NCBI RefSeq assembly: GCF_008364765.1
Contig: NZ_VTUY01000001.1
Location: 497,526-561,525, forward strand
Reading direction: 5' to 3'
Source: Bacillus sp. CH30_1T
GTDB taxonomy: Bacteria; Bacillota; Bacilli; Bacillales; Bacillaceae_B
DNA length: 64,000 bases
Each line of letters starts with the position of its first letter. Within the stretch, counting starts at the first letter, position 1. Under the pieces are notes generated by a model, which saw nothing but the letters and a program-made list of their open reading frames with translations, was not told where the DNA came from and ran no database searches. The translations under genes and the position numbers were made by a program. Shown in pieces: positions 17,901 through 25,935 of this stretch.

Positions 17901-18020
17901 AACGGTCGATATCTTGAAAATACGGTTGATAAATTGAAAGAACAGTTGATAAATTTTAATAAAGGTTGATATCTTTCTATAAAGGTCGATAAATCCTTAT
18001 AACGGTTGTATCTTTACGGT
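17901..18020. repeat. 20-bp phased tandem array, six units
   Basis: Six consecutive degenerate units of exactly 20 bp starting at 17901, 17921, 17941, 17961, 17981 and 18001, with consensus aacGGTtGATAaaTtttaaN. The period is not a multiple of three, so it is not coding. It lies between the 46-residue ORF and the terminator of the helicase gene. Confidence 0.85.
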
Positions 18021-18027
18021 CAGCAAA

Positions 18028-18074
18028 GCAAAAAGCCCGCACGTCCTGTCTTCCAGGACGCCCGGGCTCTTTTT
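18028..18074 (-). terminator. Terminator of the UvrD-like helicase gene
   Basis: AGCCCGGGCGTCCTG / CAGGACGTGCGGGCT forms a long GC-rich stem with a GAAGA loop, followed by five T on the minus strand; A/T runs on both sides make it usable from either direction. Confidence 0.88.
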
Positions 18075-20325
18075 ATTCAGTGATTTCCTTTTCGCCAAGC
18101 TTCATTGGACTTGAGCAAAGGGGACAAACCTTGGATTCCGTATCTTCATGGGTTTCCGGTCGCTGCCAGGCAATGCACTTGGTATTTGTGCAAACCCAGG
18201 CCAAGATCTTACTCACCTTCCCACTCCTCGCCTTTTTATTTGTCTTCGGCTGATCCGTGTGGGGAGTATTCGTAAATAAGTCTGCAATAAAACGGGAGCA
18301 TTTTCGCTGTTCACCTTGATAATAGGCAGGAGAAGAAATAAACAATTTCTCTTTTGCCCTCGTGATGGCTACATACGCAAGCCGTCTTTCTTCTTCTATT
18401 GCACTCAAAGCCTTTTCTTTTTGATTCGGATCTTTGTATACCTTATCTTCAAGCTTATTGGCATTCAGCGCTGAGCTATGAGGAAGGTTTCCTTCAATTG
18501 CACCGATCAAAAACACGACGGGGAACTCCAAGCCCTTAGAACGGTGAATCGTCATTAACGATACGCTGTTTGTGTTCTTTTTTTGACTCTGATTTGAATA
18601 GATTTCCTCATACTTTGCTTTCATCTCATCAATAAAGGTAATAAAACTCGAAATCGTATCAAAGCGCTTCGCCGATCCTTCAAGTTCGTCCAGCATTTCT
18701 TTAATGAGTTCCTTCTGTTCTGTTACCACATGTGATTCCTGGGCATCAATGTATTGATGATAGAACTCTTTCCTGATCCGTTTGATCGCAGCTTCCGGTG
18801 ACTGGTCTCCGATCGACTTTAGAAATTTCATCCGTTCTTTTATATTCTTTACCTGAAACGGCTTCAATCCTGATAATGTCGTTAAATGGATGAGAGGAAA
18901 TTTCTTTCTCTCTATACGATCTTCCTCCAGAATGTGAGCCATCCCCCGGTCCCTTCTTATAAATAGAGTCGGCAGCAGGGATTCCATGGCTGAGAAGTTC
19001 CTGGGAACAATCGATAACCGCAAGTAATCCACCACCGGTTTCACCGTCCAGTTTTCATAGAAGAGGGAATCCTTTTGATTATAAGGCGTGAAAGGAATCT
19101 CCTTTAATAGCAGTTGCTCAAAGACTGCCCGCCCGCTGCTCATGGTGCGGTGAAGAATCGTCATATCCCCATATGTATATCCTTCTCCTATTAACCGATG
19201 GATTTCTTCTGTGATCCAGACGGCCTCTTCATCTGCAGTAGCCGGTCTTGAATAAAGAGGCTTTTGTCCTTCCACCTTAGTGGCGATAAGCTCCTTAACA
19301 CGACGGTGTTCATTCTGTCCTATCACTTTATTGCCCAACCCGATGATATAGGCATCCGATCGGTAGTTCTCTTTCAAAGTTACAACCTTTGCATCCGGGA
19401 ACTCTTCATCAAAATCCAAAATAAATTCGTTTCTGGCACCATTAAAGGTGTAGATCGTTTGGTCATCATCTCCTACTACGAACAAATTCCGATGAGCCGC
19501 AATCAACTTCATAAGCTCATATTGTACGAGATTCGTATCCTGGAATTCATCGACCATCACGTACTGGAAACGGTGCTGAAGAGAGGTCAAAAGGTTAGGA
19601 TTCGAAAGTAATAATTGATATGCCTCTGTCAATATATCATCGAAATCCATTTTATGATTCAGCCGCTTCCACTCTTCATATTTTAAGAGAATGTCACGCA
19701 CTTCTTTTTCCGACTTGGATTTCTGTGAAAGATCCCTGATATCTTTTTGATTCAACTTAAAATGAGAGAGTTTTGCGAGGAGCGTCTCTGCATCATAAGG
19801 ATCATATATCTTCATTTCTCTCTGAATTTGCTTCAAGATAATTTGTTTATAGCGTTCGTTCCCGATCACCTCTTGTGTGTAGTGACGGGATCTAAGTAGA
19901 TAAAGAAACAGGGCATGAAACGTGCTGGCATGAACCTGTCCTCCAGCTTCCGTCCCCGGCAGACTTGAAATCCTCTGCTTCATTTCTTCCGCCGCTTTCT
20001 TTGTAAATGTCACGAGTAAAATATTTCTCGGCTCAATATTTTTCACAGTCATCAAGTAACCTGCCCGGCAAACGAGGACTGTTGTCTTTCCAGTCCCTGC
20101 ACCAGCCAGGGTTAAGCACGGGCCCATCACATGACGCACGGCCTCTATCTGAGAAGCATTCAAATGAATGCCTGCTTCCTCCATCGTCCGAAAGAAAAAA
20201 GCATCCTCTTCATGGGAGGATATCAGCTGTTTCGTCGTGTCTCCCTTATGGAGTGGTGCTACCGGGATTTCCTTCTTTTCCGCTTCATATGGATAAATGG
20301 AATAGTTTATTAATACTTTATTCAA
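18073..20325 (-). CDS. yjcD: UvrD/PcrA-like superfamily 1 DNA helicase (YjcD-like)
   Basis: 750 residues from a TTG at 20325 with AGGAG 8 bases upstream. SF1A motifs in order: the Gln motif region (NASQIEAVRHVMG), Walker A LAGAGTGKTTVLVCRAGYL, TFTKKAAEEMKQRI, Walker B MVDEFQDTNLVQYELMKLI, VVGDDDQTIYTFNGA, LKENYRSD, MTIHRSKGLEFPVVFLIGAI and YVAITRAKEKLF. A C-terminal zinc ribbon follows (CTNTKCIAW ... CPLCSSPM). Length and zinc tail fit Bacillus YjcD, a PcrA paralogue. Probable role in DNA repair or recombination; the substrate is unknown. Confidence 0.88.
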   Translation of the reverse strand: MNKVLINYSIYPYEAEKKEIPVAPLHKGDTTKQLISSHEEDAFFFRTMEEAGIHLNASQIEAVRHVMGPCLTLAGAGTGKTTVLVCRAGYLMTVKNIEPRNILLVTFTKKAAEEMKQRISSLPGTEAGGQVHASTFHALFLYLLRSRHYTQEVIGNERYKQIILKQIQREMKIYDPYDAETLLAKLSHFKLNQKDIRDLSQKSKSEKEVRDILLKYEEWKRLNHKMDFDDILTEAYQLLLSNPNLLTSLQHRFQYVMVDEFQDTNLVQYELMKLIAAHRNLFVVGDDDQTIYTFNGARNEFILDFDEEFPDAKVVTLKENYRSDAYIIGLGNKVIGQNEHRRVKELIATKVEGQKPLYSRPATADEEAVWITEEIHRLIGEGYTYGDMTILHRTMSSGRAVFEQLLLKEIPFTPYNQKDSLFYENWTVKPVVDYLRLSIVPRNFSAMESLLPTLFIRRDRGMAHILEEDRIERKKFPLIHLTTLSGLKPFQVKNIKERMKFLKSIGDQSPEAAIKRIRKEFYHQYIDAQESHVVTEQKELIKEMLDELEGSAKRFDTISSFITFIDEMKAKYEEIYSNQSQKKNTNSVSLMTIHRSKGLEFPVVFLIGAIEGNLPHSSALNANKLEDKVYKDPNQKEKALSAIEEERRLAYVAITRAKEKLFISSPAYYQGEQRKCSRFIADLFTNTPHTDQPKTNKKARSGKVSKILAWVCTNTKCIAWQRPETHEDTESKVCPLCSSPMKLGEKEITE

Positions 20326-20444
20326 AGCTCATTCTCCTAGCTTTTCTTTACGATTCATAACCTTCTCATCATAACAAGAGCCCTTCAAAAATAGCAATGA
20401 CAATCTCAGGATGATAGGGATAGAATACTGGATATGTCCATACT

Positions 20445-20519
20445 ATTAAACGATTGTTTAATCCCTTGAACCCTAATAGAATAAATGTTTTGAAAGACTA
20501 ATCAAACGTTTGTTTAAAT
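20445..20519 (+). promoter_or_regulatory. Paired TetR-type operator-like palindromes around a promoter
   Basis: TTAAACGATTGTTTAA (20446-20461) and TCAAACGTTTGTTTAA (20502-20517) agree at 14 of 16 positions and have inverted AAAC/GTTT half-sites. A possible promoter (TTGTTT-17 bp-TAGAAT) lies between. It may control the 78-residue ORF at 20581 or the helicase gene on the other strand. Confidence 0.5.
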
Positions 20520-20580
20520 CAGATATGCTCCCCGGGGATTAACATATTGAAAGAAAAGGTAATAGAACATTAGGTGATAA

Positions 20581-20817
20581 ATGATGAATCTAACCAAATG
20601 GGGCTTTACCCGCTTCAACAGTATAAAAGCAGAATTTGACCTTTTCCCCCACTCTCAAGTCAACCTAAGGAAGATCAGAAACTATTACTTCGTAAATAAA
20701 GTTCACTGGTCCCACCTTGATCCTGTCGTGGAAACACATCATCTAGAAGAAATGGAACTGCTTGTGAACCGGGAAATGGACTTGGAAAAGTACTATCTTA
20801 ATAGAAGATTGGAATAA
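20581..20817 (+). CDS. Hypothetical protein, 78 residues
   Basis: A short soluble, charged protein (TKWGFTRFNSIKAEFDLFPH at the start, MELLVNREMDLEKYYLNRRL at the end). AGGTGAT precedes two consecutive ATGs; the second (20584) has the better spacing. No family recognised. Paired palindromes upstream indicate a regulated promoter and support it being a gene. Confidence 0.65.
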   Translation: MMNLTKWGFTRFNSIKAEFDLFPHSQVNLRKIRNYYFVNKVHWSHLDPVVETHHLEEMELLVNREMDLEKYYLNRRLE

Positions 20818-20994
20818 CGACAGTTTTTTCTCACAATTCATGAATATATTTTTAATGAGGGAGGAACTACGTGCTGTTCCTCTGTAGAATGCCTGCTTTT
20901 AAAGTGACGTTCAATACTTTGTTAAATGATTTTTAGTGTTTGGTCTTTCTACTCCTTATTCTTTTAAGTGACAAATAATGAAGAAGCACAAAGT

Positions 20995-21116
20995 GGATTG
21001 GAGCGGAAGGTGCTCGACTCCTGCGGGAAAAGCGGGAAAGTTGAGACCCCACAGGGCAAAGCCCGAGGAGGCTCAACTCACGCCCCGCGGAAAGCGAGCA
21101 CCTGCAGCGGAAAGGA
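20995..21116. repeat. Bacillaceae palindromic repeat, solo copy
   Basis: GGAGCGGAAGGTGCTCGACT at the left and CCGCGGAAAGCGAGCACC at the right form an imperfect inverted repeat with GTTGAGACCCC / GAGGAGGCTCAAC inside. Same family as the right half of the composite elements at 11954-12081 and 22750-22997. It is flanked by degenerate ~30-bp direct repeats (20907-20936 and 21117-21148, beginning ACGTTCAA and ending TTTTTAG). Confidence 0.8.
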
Positions 21117-21333
21117 ACGTTCAAGGTTTTGTTGAATTTACTTTTTAGGACTAATAAAAATGATTTTCAAAAAACAAGAAAGATTGAGATAAAGTAAGAT
21201 AACCGACTATTTCATCGTTAAAAACAGCCCAGATCCCATTATATTGATTATTCTGAACATTTGCATTAATTTTAGAGTTTGTTAATATATAATTAATAAA
21301 AGATTTACAAACACAAACTTTAAAGGAAGGCGT

Positions 21334-21555
21334 GATTCCAATGAAGTAAGCTAGCAAAGCATGTCAGCATCACATCTCGCTTTTGAGATCGGCCCGTGAA
21401 AACTGATTTCAAGATGTGTGGATATGCGGGAATGCGCAATCTTATTTCAGGAGATGATTCCAATGAAGAGTGTAAGCGAAGCATGCTAGCATCATGGTAC
21501 GCAAGAAGATAGCCCGTGAAAACTATCTTCGTAACATGTGGGTGTGTGGGAAAAT
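21334..21555 (+). ncRNA. Tandem structured element, two 122-bp-spaced units (candidate RNA)
   Basis: Two diverged copies start with GATTCCAATGAAG at 21334 and 21456. Each has an inner 8-bp stem with the identical loop CCCGTGAAAA: GAGATCGG/CTGATTTC (21385-21410) and GAAGATAG/CTATCTTC (21505-21530). Each has an outer stem that also differs but still pairs: CACATCT/AGATGTG, and CATGGTAC/GTAACATG with one mismatch. TTCC near each start can pair with GGGAA near each end. Changes preserve pairing while loops and joints (AGCAT, CCCGTGAAAA, GGGAA) stay fixed, as in structured RNA. Strand is assumed. I could not match it to a riboswitch or ribozyme I know. Confidence 0.6.
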
Positions 21556-21674
21556 CAGCTGCAAGAGAAAATAAACTAAATAATACATGCAATACCATTA
21601 ATTCAAAAGAATGTTAAGTATGTGTATTAGTAAGAAAGGATAGTAAAGTTAATTGAATAAGGTTTACTTAAGTT

Positions 21675-21714
21675 AAGGCGCTGTTTATGTGATATAGACA
21701 TAAGCAGCGTCTTA
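21675..21714. terminator. Hairpin after the GNAT gene and the tandem element
   Basis: AAGGCGCTGTTTATGT and ACATAAGCAGCGTCTT form a 16-bp stem (one wobble, one mismatch) with a 7-8-base loop. It lies 9 bases past the GNAT stop (minus) and 120 bases past the tandem element (plus). T runs are weak on both sides. Confidence 0.6.
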
Positions 21715-21722
21715 AATTTTGT

Positions 21723-22268
21723 TTAAAACTCTTCTTTCAACAGGGAACAAACAGCTGCATCACAAAAGATTCCTTTTTCAAATGCCGCTTTTCTCAATAT
21801 TCCTTCGAACATAAACCCTGCTTTTTCAAGACATTTCTTTGAAGCCGTGTTCTCCGGATCATAAAAAGCTTCAATTCTATTAAGGGACATTTCTTCAAAT
21901 CCGTACTGCAGGATCGGTCTTAATACCTCGGACATGACCCCTTGTCTCCAATAGGTTGGATGAACCTCAAATCCCACCTCGGCTTTAAAGTGTTCTTTTT
22001 CCCACTGATGAAAACCGCAGCTTCCAATGATTTCGTCTGTTTCTTTTAAAGCAATCCCCCATCTGATCCCTTCATTTTTCTGAAATCTCCCGTTCCATCT
22101 GTTGATGATTTCAATGGCTTGTATTTCTTCTTGAAACGAATCTAAATCATAATAACGAGTGACTTCATCTTTTGAAAAATAGTCAAATACTTGGGGAGCA
22201 TCTTCTTCTTCCATCTTTCTTAAGAGGAATCTTTCTGTTTCAAGCACCGGAAAGGTTCTTGTCAGCAT
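21723..22268 (-). CDS. GNAT family N-acetyltransferase (RimJ/RimL type)
   Basis: 181 residues from the ATG at 22268 (AAGGAGA 6 bases upstream). N-terminus LETERFLLRKMEEEDAPQVF is the usual start of RimJ/RimL-like acetyltransferases. The acetyl-CoA-binding region is HPTYWRQGVMSEVLRPILQY, followed by NRIEAFYDPENTASKKCLEK and GFMFEGILRKA. Such proteins acetylate ribosomal protein N-termini, antibiotics or small amines; the substrate here is unknown. Monocistronic, followed by a hairpin. Confidence 0.88.
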   Translation of the reverse strand: MLTRTFPVLETERFLLRKMEEEDAPQVFDYFSKDEVTRYYDLDSFQEEIQAIEIINRWNGRFQKNEGIRWGIALKETDEIIGSCGFHQWEKEHFKAEVGFEVHPTYWRQGVMSEVLRPILQYGFEEMSLNRIEAFYDPENTASKKCLEKAGFMFEGILRKAAFEKGIFCDAAVCSLLKEEF

Positions 22269-22421
22269 AATCATTCTCCTTTTCTTCTTGTTCTCTTTTA
22301 TTATTCAACATTGTATTTTTTAATGCCTTCTTGAAAATTGAATTTCTCATAAAATCTTATACTCGTGATCAGAAGCGTTGGTTTGTATTCTTTCCTTATT
22401 CTGGTTACAATCGATCTAATA

Positions 22422-23042
22422 GGCTCTTTTCGCAAAGATTGTTTTTTAACAAAAGTTCTGCTTGGGCTCTGTCAATCAGTATGGACTGGATGGTGAGAGG
22501 AACTACTTCGCTTGCAGCTAGCGTTCGGCCGAGCCTCATCAGCTTAGCCGAACGGGGTCTCGGCACGCCCGTACTTCCGCAGGAGTCTACGCAGTTCCCC
22601 TCACCATCTTTAAAAGTTTTTTCGTGACAGAGCTATAAGGTCTTAATTACAGCCTACTAAGAAGACAGAACTCTTCAATAGGATATTACTTCTACTCACC
22701 TTAAAAGAGGTGGTTTGCTAAGTTATTCTTATGAAAAACATGCTTAGAAAGTTGATTCTCGCTGCAGGATGCTCCTGCGGGAATAGCTGGACAGTACGAA
22801 AAGCGCAGGCGGCTTGATCAGCCCCGACAAGCATAAGATAAATGGGCCGGGAAGGTGCTCTTCGCCTTCTTGGACCATTTATCCTATGACCTTGAGGAGC
22901 TAGCCGACGGAGCTAGACAGGTGAGACCCCGGAGGCGTGCCGAGGAGGCTCACCGCCAGCCCCGCGGAAAGCGAGCATCCTGTAGCGGAAATCAACTACT
23001 ACTTTCTTCCTTAAGATAGCAACAAACTTTGCGAAAAGAGCC
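22422..23042. repeat. Composite repeat element, copy B, with 16-bp terminal inverted repeats
   Basis: Perfect terminal inverted repeats GGCTCTTTTCGCAAAG (22422-22437) and CTTTGCGAAAAGAGCC (23027-23042) bound 621 bp. Inside: sub-element 22466-22633 bounded by GCTCTGTCA/TGACAGAGC, and sub-element 22750-22997 bounded by AGTTGATT/AATCAACT, the latter interrupted by a 126-bp insertion (22794-22919). Copy A at 11596-12126 has the same order. No transposase is encoded, so it is MITE-like. The right end lies 31 bases before the amidohydrolase start. Confidence 0.85.
22794..22919 (+). repeat. ~125-bp hairpin repeat, copy 1, nested in element B
   Basis: Begins GTACGAAAAGCGCAGGCGGC and ends ACGGAGCTAGACA. 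It interrupts a sequence that is continuous in copy A (GCTGGACA|GGTGAG), with ACA on both sides of the insert. The core forms a hairpin: GATAAATGG ... GGGAAGGTG-ctctt-CGCCTTCTT ... CCATTTATC. Confidence 0.8.
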
Positions 23043-23073
23043 CTTTAATAAGCTGAAAAGGATTGGAGAAGCG

Positions 23074-24690
23074 ATGTTGGATCATAAAGCTCATAAAATC
23101 ATTGTAAGTAAAGCTATATTTACCGGAAATGCTTTGTCCCCCTTTGATGGGTTCGTGGCTGTTCGGGATGACAGTATTATTGGAGTTGGTCCCCGCTCAG
23201 AGATGGAAAGCTTTACAGGACCGTCGACAGAAACATGGGATGTTGGAAACCGCCTGGTGACGGCAGGATTTCATGACTTTCATCTTCATTTGTTTTTAGG
23301 GGCAATGTTCGAGGGGTTCTGTCAGCTGACATTCGGCTATTCAGAAGAAGCTACAGCGAAAATGGTTGCGCAGTTTGCAAAGGAACACCCGAACGATGAA
23401 TGGGTCCTTGGATTCGGCTGGCATCATGTGCGCTGGCCAGGTCAGGCTATTCCCTCCCGTCACTCTCTGGATCAGTACATTCCCCACCGTCCCGTTGTGC
23501 TTCTGAATGAAGAAGCTCATAGTGCTTGGCTGAATACAGCTGCTCTTCAGAAATTAGGAATTCACCGTGATACACCCGAGCCTCCTTTTGGAAAGATTGA
23601 AAAAGACGATCATGGGGAGCCGACCGGCTTTTTGTATGAGACGGCTGTTCAGTATGTCATTGAAGCTTTTTCGTTTGATGAAAAAGTGAAAACCAGGCTG
23701 ATGAACGGGATGTTGGAAAAGACTTCATCCTACGGCATAACCTCTGTTTCTGACATGCTTCCTCTTCCCGGATATACTTTAGGGGATCCAGCTTTTTATA
23801 GGACCTTTGAGGAAAAAGGAACACTGACGACGAGAATTCATTTTTTGGATGTTTTGGACGGAAACCTTGAGCGTGGTATTCAATTCCGGGAAAAGTATCA
23901 ATCCGATAAGCTTCAATTTTCCGGCTTGAAGCAGTTCCTGGATGGTGTCCCCCTCACCTATACCGGCTTTTTACTTCAGCCGTACTATGACCGTCCTTCT
24001 GAAGCAGGCGGCACCATCTATGATCCTCTTGTGTACCAAGAATGGATTGATGCTGCTGACCGGGAAGGTTTCAGGATCCGCCTACACGCATGTGGAGACG
24101 CAGCGGTCCGGTTGGGCCTGGATTTGTATGAGCAGGCCCGAAGTGTAAATGGCATGCGGGATTCCCGCCATACAATCGAGCATATTGAAGTTTGCGATCC
24201 AAGTGACTTCGATCGGTTTGAGGAGTTAGGCGTCATTGCATCCATTCAGCCTGAACACCTGACATCAGGGTCCATGGATACCCATGCCTATTTAGACAGG
24301 CTGGGTCCTGGGAGGGCTCGCTTCACCTGGCCAATTGGATCCTTGCAGAATCATAAGGCCAGTATCGCCTTCGGAACGGACTTTCCGATTGTAGACTTGA
24401 ACCCCATGCTTGGTCTTTACCGGGCGATTACACGTAAACATGAAGACGGCACACCACATGGAGGATGGAACCCTTACGAAAAAATCTCAATGGCACATGC
24501 TCTGATGCATTACACGAAATCCCCTGCTTACGGTAACTTTAGAGAACACGACTTAGGAACCATCGAAGTTGGAAAGAAAGCGGATTTAGTCGTCTTAGAC
24601 CGGAATTTATTTGAAGTAGAATCAGAGGAAATGCTGGAGACTGGTGTTTGGATGACCATCATGGATGGAAATGTCGAGTATGAAAGATAA
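23074..24690 (+). CDS. Amidohydrolase family 3 protein (YtcJ-like)
   Basis: 538 residues from the ATG at 23074 (GGAGAAGCG upstream); a longer frame starts inside the repeat end and is rejected. A small beta domain is followed by a TIM-barrel metallo-hydrolase: DFHLHLF (metal HxH), LKQFLDGVPLTYTGFL, RLHACGDAAVRLGLDLYEQA, HTIEHIEVCDPSDF, SIAFGTDFPIVDLNPMLGLY, and the C-terminal GTIEVGKKADLVVLDRNLFE. Family members hydrolyse N-substituted formamides and related amides; the substrate is unknown. No partner gene on this strand. Confidence 0.87.
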   Translation: MLDHKAHKIIVSKAIFTGNALSPFDGFVAVRDDSIIGVGPRSEMESFTGPSTETWDVGNRLVTAGFHDFHLHLFLGAMFEGFCQLTFGYSEEATAKMVAQFAKEHPNDEWVLGFGWHHVRWPGQAIPSRHSLDQYIPHRPVVLLNEEAHSAWLNTAALQKLGIHRDTPEPPFGKIEKDDHGEPTGFLYETAVQYVIEAFSFDEKVKTRLMNGMLEKTSSYGITSVSDMLPLPGYTLGDPAFYRTFEEKGTLTTRIHFLDVLDGNLERGIQFREKYQSDKLQFSGLKQFLDGVPLTYTGFLLQPYYDRPSEAGGTIYDPLVYQEWIDAADREGFRIRLHACGDAAVRLGLDLYEQARSVNGMRDSRHTIEHIEVCDPSDFDRFEELGVIASIQPEHLTSGSMDTHAYLDRLGPGRARFTWPIGSLQNHKASIAFGTDFPIVDLNPMLGLYRAITRKHEDGTPHGGWNPYEKISMAHALMHYTKSPAYGNFREHDLGTIEVGKKADLVVLDRNLFEVESEEMLETGVWMTIMDGNVEYER

Positions 24691-24740
24691 GGTTAAAATT
24701 TGGGATGGGTAGACATCACCAATTCCAGAGCCAAAAAACA

Positions 24741-24776
24741 GAGGTCCGTCCCTCAAAAACTGGGGACGGACCTCTC
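24741..24776 (-). terminator. Hairpin of paired AGGTCCGTCCC motifs between convergent genes
   Basis: GAGGTCCGTCCC and GGGACGGACCTC form a 12-bp stem around an ~11-base loop. On the minus strand it is followed by TGTTTTTT, so it can terminate yfmL; on the plus strand it has no T run. It is built from two inverted copies of the over-represented 11-mer. Confidence 0.75.
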
Positions 24777-24786
24777 ACTATTCATC

Positions 24787-25920
24787 TTATTTTTGTTCTG
24801 GTGCTTGTAGTCCCCCGCCTCGAATGGTTTTTTCTTGGAATGGGAGGTTGAGTTCTTTGCTCAGTTTCTCGAGGAAGCTCAGTTCGCGTTTGGATACGAG
24901 GCAGATGACGGTCCCTTCCGCTCCCATGCGCCCGGTTCTTCCTGAGCGGTGAATGTATTGTTTCGTATCGCTTGGGAAGTCGTAATGGACAACGTGTGTG
25001 ACGTCTGTGATATCAAGTCCACGTGCTGCAACGTCTGTTGTCAGAAGCATGGACACTTTCCCTGATCGGAAGCGGTCCAGTGATTGCTTACGCTCCATCT
25101 TGTTTGATTCCCCTGCCAATACTTCCAGTTCGACTCCCTTATATTTCAGTTTTTCTTCTATTTCAGAGAGTTTTTCCAGTTGATTGAAAAATACAAGGGC
25201 CTTGATTCCTTTGAAGTATGAGATGCTTCTTAGAGCTTCCATTTTATCTCTCAGCTCGCTGTACACATACACATGATCCACTTTCGGGTTATCAAGGTTC
25301 GCTTCCATTTTGACGATTTCATGGTTTTGCAATAGTGATTCCGCTACGTTCTCGGTTTCGTCTGATAAAGTGGCCGAGAAGAATAGAACCTGACGCTCTT
25401 TTAAAGTAGCTTTAATAATATCCTTTACCTCACGGATGTGTTCTGAAGAAATCATTAAGTCGAACTCATCGACGACGATGGTTTTCACTTCATGCATCTT
25501 CAGCTTTTTCATTTTCATCAATTCGATCAAGCGACCTGTTGTTCCCACTACAATATGTGGCTTTTTCTTCAGCTTCTCTACTTGCTTTTTAATGTTTGCT
25601 CCTCCAATGAAGGCAGCACTCGTGACGTCGGTTCCCTTCGCCCATTTCTGGATTTCCTGGTGGATTTGCATGACAAGCTCTCTTGATGGAGCAAGTATCA
25701 CAGCTTGAGCCTGTTTTCTTGATGGATCAATGGCTTGGATGATTGGAAGTAGATACGCCAACGTTTTCCCTGTTCCGGTCGGTGATTCACAAACAACATC
25801 TTTCCCTTCCATAATGAGAGGTACCACACGCTCCTGTACAGGAGTTAAAGAAGTGAATCCTGATTCTTCCCAGTTTTTTTGGATTGATGGGGTATTGATA
25901 ATGGTTGAAATTGAGTTCAT
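24787..25920 (-). CDS. yfmL: DEAD-box ATP-dependent RNA helicase YfmL
   Basis: 377 residues, matching Bacillus YfmL (minimal DEAD helicase without a C-terminal extension). Motifs: FTSLTPVQERVVPLIMEGKD (Q motif), SPTGTGKTLAYLLPI (I), APSRELVMQI (Ia), VVDEFDLMI (II, DEFD instead of DEAD), FFSATLSDE (III), LLTTDVAARGLDITDVTHVV (V) and YIHRSGRTGRMG (VI). YfmL is linked to ribosome assembly and growth in the cold. It follows the histidine kinase by 15 bases with AAAGGACA upstream, so it is likely cotranscribed with it. Confidence 0.9.
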   Translation of the reverse strand: MNSISTIINTPSIQKNWEESGFTSLTPVQERVVPLIMEGKDVVCESPTGTGKTLAYLLPIIQAIDPSRKQAQAVILAPSRELVMQIHQEIQKWAKGTDVTSAAFIGGANIKKQVEKLKKKPHIVVGTTGRLIELMKMKKLKMHEVKTIVVDEFDLMISSEHIREVKDIIKATLKERQVLFFSATLSDETENVAESLLQNHEIVKMEANLDNPKVDHVYVYSELRDKMEALRSISYFKGIKALVFFNQLEKLSEIEEKLKYKGVELEVLAGESNKMERKQSLDRFRSGKVSMLLTTDVAARGLDITDVTHVVHYDFPSDTKQYIHRSGRTGRMGAEGTVICLVSKRELSFLEKLSKELNLPFQEKTIRGGGLQAPEQK

Positions 25921-25935
25921 GCTATGTGTCCTTTC

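Noticed and set aside
21334..21555. Hammerhead, glycine or c-di-GMP riboswitch identity for the tandem element
   Set aside because: The conserved cores of those classes (CUGAUGA...GAAA and others) are absent.
21151..21598. Minus-strand open frames of 68 and 92 residues
   Set aside because: They run through the tandem structured element and the repeat; no ribosome site, and the covarying stems explain the sequence better.
22331..22627. 98-residue plus-strand open frame
   Set aside because: Lies mostly inside the composite repeat element, has no ribosome site and no family resemblance.
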